64,000 nucleotides of DNA from G963665495 sp963665495. Its GTDB lineage: Bacteria > Desulfobacterota > Desulfovibrionia > Desulfovibrionales > Desulfovibrionaceae. Made by a program: the position numbers and the translations under genes. Below the pieces are notes generated by a model. It was not told the origin of the DNA. It saw only the letters and a list, made by a program, of their open reading frames with translations, and ran no database searches. The stretch is from assembly GCA_963665495.1 (NCBI GenBank), contig OY762289.1:5766001-5830000 (forward strand). Direction: 5' to 3'. This document shows positions 60,898-64,000 of the stretch, one piece after another (the first letter of the stretch is position 1; each line of letters begins with the position of its first letter).

Positions 60898-62385
60898 CTA
60901 ATCTTTGTCCAGCTTGCCCACCAGAGACAAGGTGAAAGATGCGCCCATGTACTTGAAATGCGGGCGCATTTTCATGGAAACACTGTACCAGCCGGGATCG
61001 CCTGGAACATCGTTGACATCGATTTTGCACATACGTAACGGACGTCTGCTGCGAACATCCGGAGAAGGATTGTCCATTTCCGTCACATACTGGCTGATCC
61101 ATTTGTTCAGCTCGCGTTCGAGATCCTGGCGCTCTTTCCATGTACCGATATTTTCACGCTGGAGCACTTTGATATAGTGAGCCAGACGGTTGCTGATCAT
61201 CATATACGGCATCTGGGTGGAGAGCTTGTAATTCAGCTCGGCTTCTTTGCCTTCCGCGGAATTGCCGAAGAATTTGGGTTTCTGGCAAGAGTTGGCAGAG
61301 AAGAAAGCCGCATTGTCGCTGCCTTTGCGCATTGTCAGGCCGATAAAACCTTCTTCCGCCAGTTCGAATTCACGGCGCTCCGAAAGCAGCACTTCGGTGG
61401 GGATTTTGGTCTGAATGGCGCCCATGGCCTCAAACTGGTACAGGGGAAGGTCTTCCACCGCGCCGCCGCCCTGCGGACCGATGATGTTGGCACACCAGCG
61501 GTATTTTGCAAAGCTGTCGGTAAGCCGCGAAGCAAAGGCGAAAGCCGTGTTGCCCCAGCAGAACGAGTCGTTTCCGCCGGAAACGTTTTCCTGGTAGTTA
61601 AAGGTCTTGGTCGGCTGCGTATCAGGTCCGTAGGGAAGACGGAGCAGGAAGCGGGGCATGGTGAGACCCACATAGCGCGCATCCTCGGACGACCGGAAAG
61701 ACTGCCATTTGGTATACTGCGGCATTTCGAAAATGGCGTGCAGATCTTTGAGTTGCGGCAGTTTTTCCCAGGTGTCGATACCGAAAAAGGATTTGTCGGC
61801 GGCAGCGAAAAAAGGCGCATGGGACATGGCCGAAACGCTCGCGACATACTGCAGCAGTTTGATGTCCTGCGGGCCGGGGCCGATTTCGTAGTTGGCGACC
61901 ATGGCGCCGTAAGGCTGACCGCCGAACTGGCCGTATTCAGCCGTGTAGACGCGGCGGTACAATCCCGACTTGGGAACTTCCGGCGAATCTTCGAAATCGT
62001 CAAGCAGGTCCTGCTTGTTGACGTTCATGATTTCAATTTTGACGTTTTCCCGAAAGTCCGTACGATCCACCAGAAATTTCAGCGAACGCCAGGCTGATTC
62101 CAGCTTCTGGAAGGATTCGTTGTGGAGAATGGCGTCAATCTGGCTCGAGAGCTTTTCGTCAATCTGGCCGACCATTTCATCGACAAGATTACCTGAAATT
62201 TTTGCGCCTTCGCGTTCAGGTTTGACCAGTTCCTCCAAAAAAGCCTGAAGACCGGCTTTGGTAACGTCGTAATAGTCGTCGTTGGGCTTCAGTTTGGTCG
62301 CCTGAACTATATCATCTATTAAAGAGCCTTCCGTGGTTTCCGCTGCCGCGGCTTGTTGCTCTTGTTGTACTTGTTCTTCTGCCAT
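60898..62385 (-). CDS. tssC: TssC, T6SS sheath large subunit
   Basis: Starting at MAEEQVQQEQQ (AAGGAGG ten bases upstream) the protein has 495 residues. Canonical TssC stretches are present: ILHNESFQKLESAWRSLKFLVDRT, NYEIGPGPQDIKLLQYVASVSAMSHAPFFAAADKSFFG, PLYQFEAMG, TEVLLSERREFELAEEGFIGLTMRKGSDNAAFFSA and MISNRLAHYIKVLQRENIG (each of these is given only to identify the family). With TssB it forms the contractile sheath that ClpV takes apart. Confidence 0.96.
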   Translation of the reverse strand: MAEEQVQQEQQAAAAETTEGSLIDDIVQATKLKPNDDYYDVTKAGLQAFLEELVKPEREGAKISGNLVDEMVGQIDEKLSSQIDAILHNESFQKLESAWRSLKFLVDRTDFRENVKIEIMNVNKQDLLDDFEDSPEVPKSGLYRRVYTAEYGQFGGQPYGAMVANYEIGPGPQDIKLLQYVASVSAMSHAPFFAAADKSFFGIDTWEKLPQLKDLHAIFEMPQYTKWQSFRSSEDARYVGLTMPRFLLRLPYGPDTQPTKTFNYQENVSGGNDSFCWGNTAFAFASRLTDSFAKYRWCANIIGPQGGGAVEDLPLYQFEAMGAIQTKIPTEVLLSERREFELAEEGFIGLTMRKGSDNAAFFSANSCQKPKFFGNSAEGKEAELNYKLSTQMPYMMISNRLAHYIKVLQRENIGTWKERQDLERELNKWISQYVTEMDNPSPDVRSRRPLRMCKIDVNDVPGDPGWYSVSMKMRPHFKYMGASFTLSLVGKLDKD

Positions 62386-62486
62386 GGTGCCGTATCCTCC
62401 TTGTTCCACTGATAGGCGTCATGAATTTATATGGGACGCAGTCATACGAAAGAAGAAAATCTGCTGAACTGTATCTGACTCTGTTG

Positions 62487-62981
62487 TTATTCCAAGCCGA
62501 GTTCTTTCAGAAGTTTCTCACGAGCGTCGGGCTCTTTGATCATCTCCTGTACCTTTTTGCGGAATTCAGGGATATTACCCAAAGGTCCCTTGACTGCTTT
62601 AAGGGCTTCGCGGAGATCCATCAGTTTTTTCAGTTCAGGTACTTTCTGGGCGATGGCATCAGGCTCAAAGTCCTTGATGCTGTCGAATTTGAGTTTCACG
62701 CCCATTTCTTCTGGCTCCTCACCTTCTTTCGGCGTTGTCAGTCTGTTCTCAACCGTCATCTGCAATTCCAGGTTCTGGGCTTTGAGAACTTCATTGAAGT
62801 TATCCTTATCAATGTTGACAGGATCACGGTCTTCGACCGAACGCTCGTCGGTTTTGAGGGTGAAATCACTTAAAACCAGCAGCTTCAAAGGAAGTTCTAC
62901 TTCTTCCTGGGCGTCACCAGTTGCAGGTTTGTAAGTAATATTAACACGTTCTTTAGGTGCTACGGATCCTTCTTTCGCCAT
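62487..62981 (-). CDS. tssB: TssB, T6SS sheath small subunit
   Basis: The 164-residue protein has the TssB hallmarks: ERVNITYKPATGDAQEEVELPLKLLVLSDF at the N-terminus, FDSIKDFEPDAIAQKVPELKKLMDLREAL and a short C-terminal helix. AGGAGG precedes the ATG. It lies about 100 bp upstream of tssC, as usual. Confidence 0.96.
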   Translation of the reverse strand: MAKEGSVAPKERVNITYKPATGDAQEEVELPLKLLVLSDFTLKTDERSVEDRDPVNIDKDNFNEVLKAQNLELQMTVENRLTTPKEGEEPEEMGVKLKFDSIKDFEPDAIAQKVPELKKLMDLREALKAVKGPLGNIPEFRKKVQEMIKEPDAREKLLKELGLE

Positions 62982-63064
62982 GGGGAATCACCTCCTCGAG
63001 GATTCGAATAAACAGTGGAAAACGTAAATTCCGAAAAAATTACCACAAATAAAAAAAAAGGCTA

Positions 63065-64000
63065 CTATTTTATTCCGGCTATGCGAAGCGCCTTGGTCGG
63101 ACTCAATTGTGTTATCCGCTGCAGAATTTCAGACGCTCTGGCTTTGATTTGTTCCTGTTTGCTTACACTCAGTATCTCGTACGCTGTGACGAAACACTGC
63201 GTGCACAACTCTGTATCCCATTTGTCAAGCTGATAGATGTCAGCAGTGTGAATAATTTGTTCCACAACGGGTACAGCCAGATCCGATTTGCCGAGTTGGA
63301 GAAAAATCTGGCAAAAAGCGATATTCCAGAGCAAGCGTTCTTTTTCAGAGCCCGCATGGTTCAGACCGTCTTCGATCAACTGGATGCCGTCCAGGGCCTT
63401 ATTATCTTGCACAAGTTTACGCGCATTGGTCAATGCCTCGGAAACAGCAGCCGCAGCGGCGTCGCCACCGGAGCCAATACCGCTGTCGCTCTGTCCGATG
63501 CCGATGGTTTTAAGCCAGGCTTTTGTCTCCGGATCGGCAAAGGGTGTGCCGTCAGAAAAGGACAGATCCTCGATTCCCTGCATCCGCTGGGTGAACAACA
63601 GGGTCTCTACTGAGACGACATCCCGCGCGTATTTGTAGGCATTGCCGAGGTTATTGAGCGCCTGGGCAGTGATACGGTTCAAATCGAGCCAAAACATGTA
63701 TTGCGGAAGACGCTCTTCGCTGGCCACAATGGCGTTGTCATAACTGCCCGCACTGAGCATGTTCTGAAAGGAGTTGAAAACGACGCTGTCGGGCGGAGGG
63801 ATCATGGTTGCGCCGTTTTGGGCTGGAGGGAGCTGCTTGATTTTCGACCACACCCCCATACGCAGCAACTGGTAGGGGAGCGGATCGCTGAGGTTGGTTT
63901 TCAGTTTGAAATCGGCCACGGCCAGCAAACCGTCGGCGCTGTTCTTAAGAATTTGGTCCGCTTCTTCCGGCGTGCCTGATGGGGCAGTAACTGCTGCCGG
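63065..64000 (-). CDS. tssA: TssA, VasJ-type T6SS protein (partial, N-terminus off right edge)
   Basis: The frame is open from its stop at 63065 to the window edge, 311 codons. It contains the end of the ImpA N-terminal domain (DPLPYQLLRMGVWSKIKQLPP) and the VasJ-type C-terminal domain: IPPPDS, LPQYMFWLDLNRITAQALNNLG, QRMQGIEDLSFSDGTPFADPETKAWL. TssA helps baseplate and sheath assembly. An apparent start codon at 63928 is internal, because coding continues upstream in the same frame. Confidence 0.9.
   Translation of the reverse strand, partial: PAAVTAPSGTPEEADQILKNSADGLLAVADFKLKTNLSDPLPYQLLRMGVWSKIKQLPPAQNGATMIPPPDSVVFNSFQNMLSAGSYDNAIVASEERLPQYMFWLDLNRITAQALNNLGNAYKYARDVVSVETLLFTQRMQGIEDLSFSDGTPFADPETKAWLKTIGIGQSDSGIGSGGDAAAAAVSEALTNARKLVQDNKALDGIQLIEDGLNHAGSEKERLLWNIAFCQIFLQLGKSDLAVPVVEQIIHTADIYQLDKWDTELCTQCFVTAYEILSVSKQEQIKARASEILQRITQLSPTKALRIAGIK

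Noticed and set aside
63065..63928. A complete 287-residue protein starting at 63928
   Set aside because: Coding continues in frame to the window edge with typical TssA sequence, so the TTG at 63928 is internal and the gene is truncated by the window.

Overview
The window looks like a piece of chromosome from a Desulfovibrio-like sulfate reducer. This is an inference from protein style, the wealth of hybrid histidine kinases and diguanylate cyclases, the Hyp/hydrogenase-type genes, moderately high G+C, and a family of intergenic palindromes built around GCCTCCGGCGGCC that resembles those I associate with Desulfovibrionaceae. I see no rRNA, tRNA or CRISPR array. Genes run off both edges.

Layout. 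1-6.5 kb: an operon of a response regulator/diguanylate cyclase and a giant Ser/Thr kinase-AAA-GAF-histidine kinase (cut by the left edge). 6.5-8 kb: an FAD oxidoreductase. 8.5-17.6 kb: a guanidino/polyamine-flavoured region. An operon with a good sigma-54 promoter encodes a small protein, an outer-membrane channel-like protein and an exported amidinotransferase-family enzyme. Beside it lie a divergent sigma-54 activator and a PotD-like polyamine-binding protein paired with a hybrid kinase/GGDEF sensor. 17.6-22.1 kb: an arylformamidase-like hydrolase, an SDR with a divergent LysR regulator, and a Tat-exported Fe-S L-serine dehydratase. 22.3-26.2 kb: an XcyI-type restriction-modification pair, a secreted EEP nuclease, a 196-bp nested palindrome and an SRAP/YedK protein.

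26.4-35 kb holds the most unusual locus: one minus-strand operon joining a divergent [NiFe]-hydrogenase large-subunit-like protein, a HydE-like radical SAM enzyme, NifH-, NifD- and NifK-like proteins, and HypC, HypD and HypE. Parts from three metallocofactor systems ([NiFe], [FeFe] and nitrogenase-like) are thus linked, with no small hydrogenase subunit and no nitrogen-fixation genes. The hydrogenase-like protein and the radical SAM enzyme both have a displaced cysteine in a normally invariant motif, and the NifDK-like pair keeps ligands for probably a single [4Fe-4S] cluster. I infer an uncharacterised metalloenzyme or cofactor pathway.

35.5-50.2 kb is mostly ordinary: pyrF, an RND pump with a VKOR-thioredoxin fusion, a split Thr/Ser exporter, a GT-C-like membrane protein pair, a GyrI-like protein, a Cdd1-like HhH protein, an HDOD protein overlapping a hybrid kinase, and an SMR exporter. 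50.4-64 kb is part of a type VI secretion system on the minus strand (tssA-tssB-tssC-hcp-tssE-tssF-tssG-clpV-unknown), with an additional single-chain TssB/TssC-like protein on the plus strand and an IS110/IS1111-type element between them. TssJ, TssK, TssL, TssM and VgrG are not in the window.
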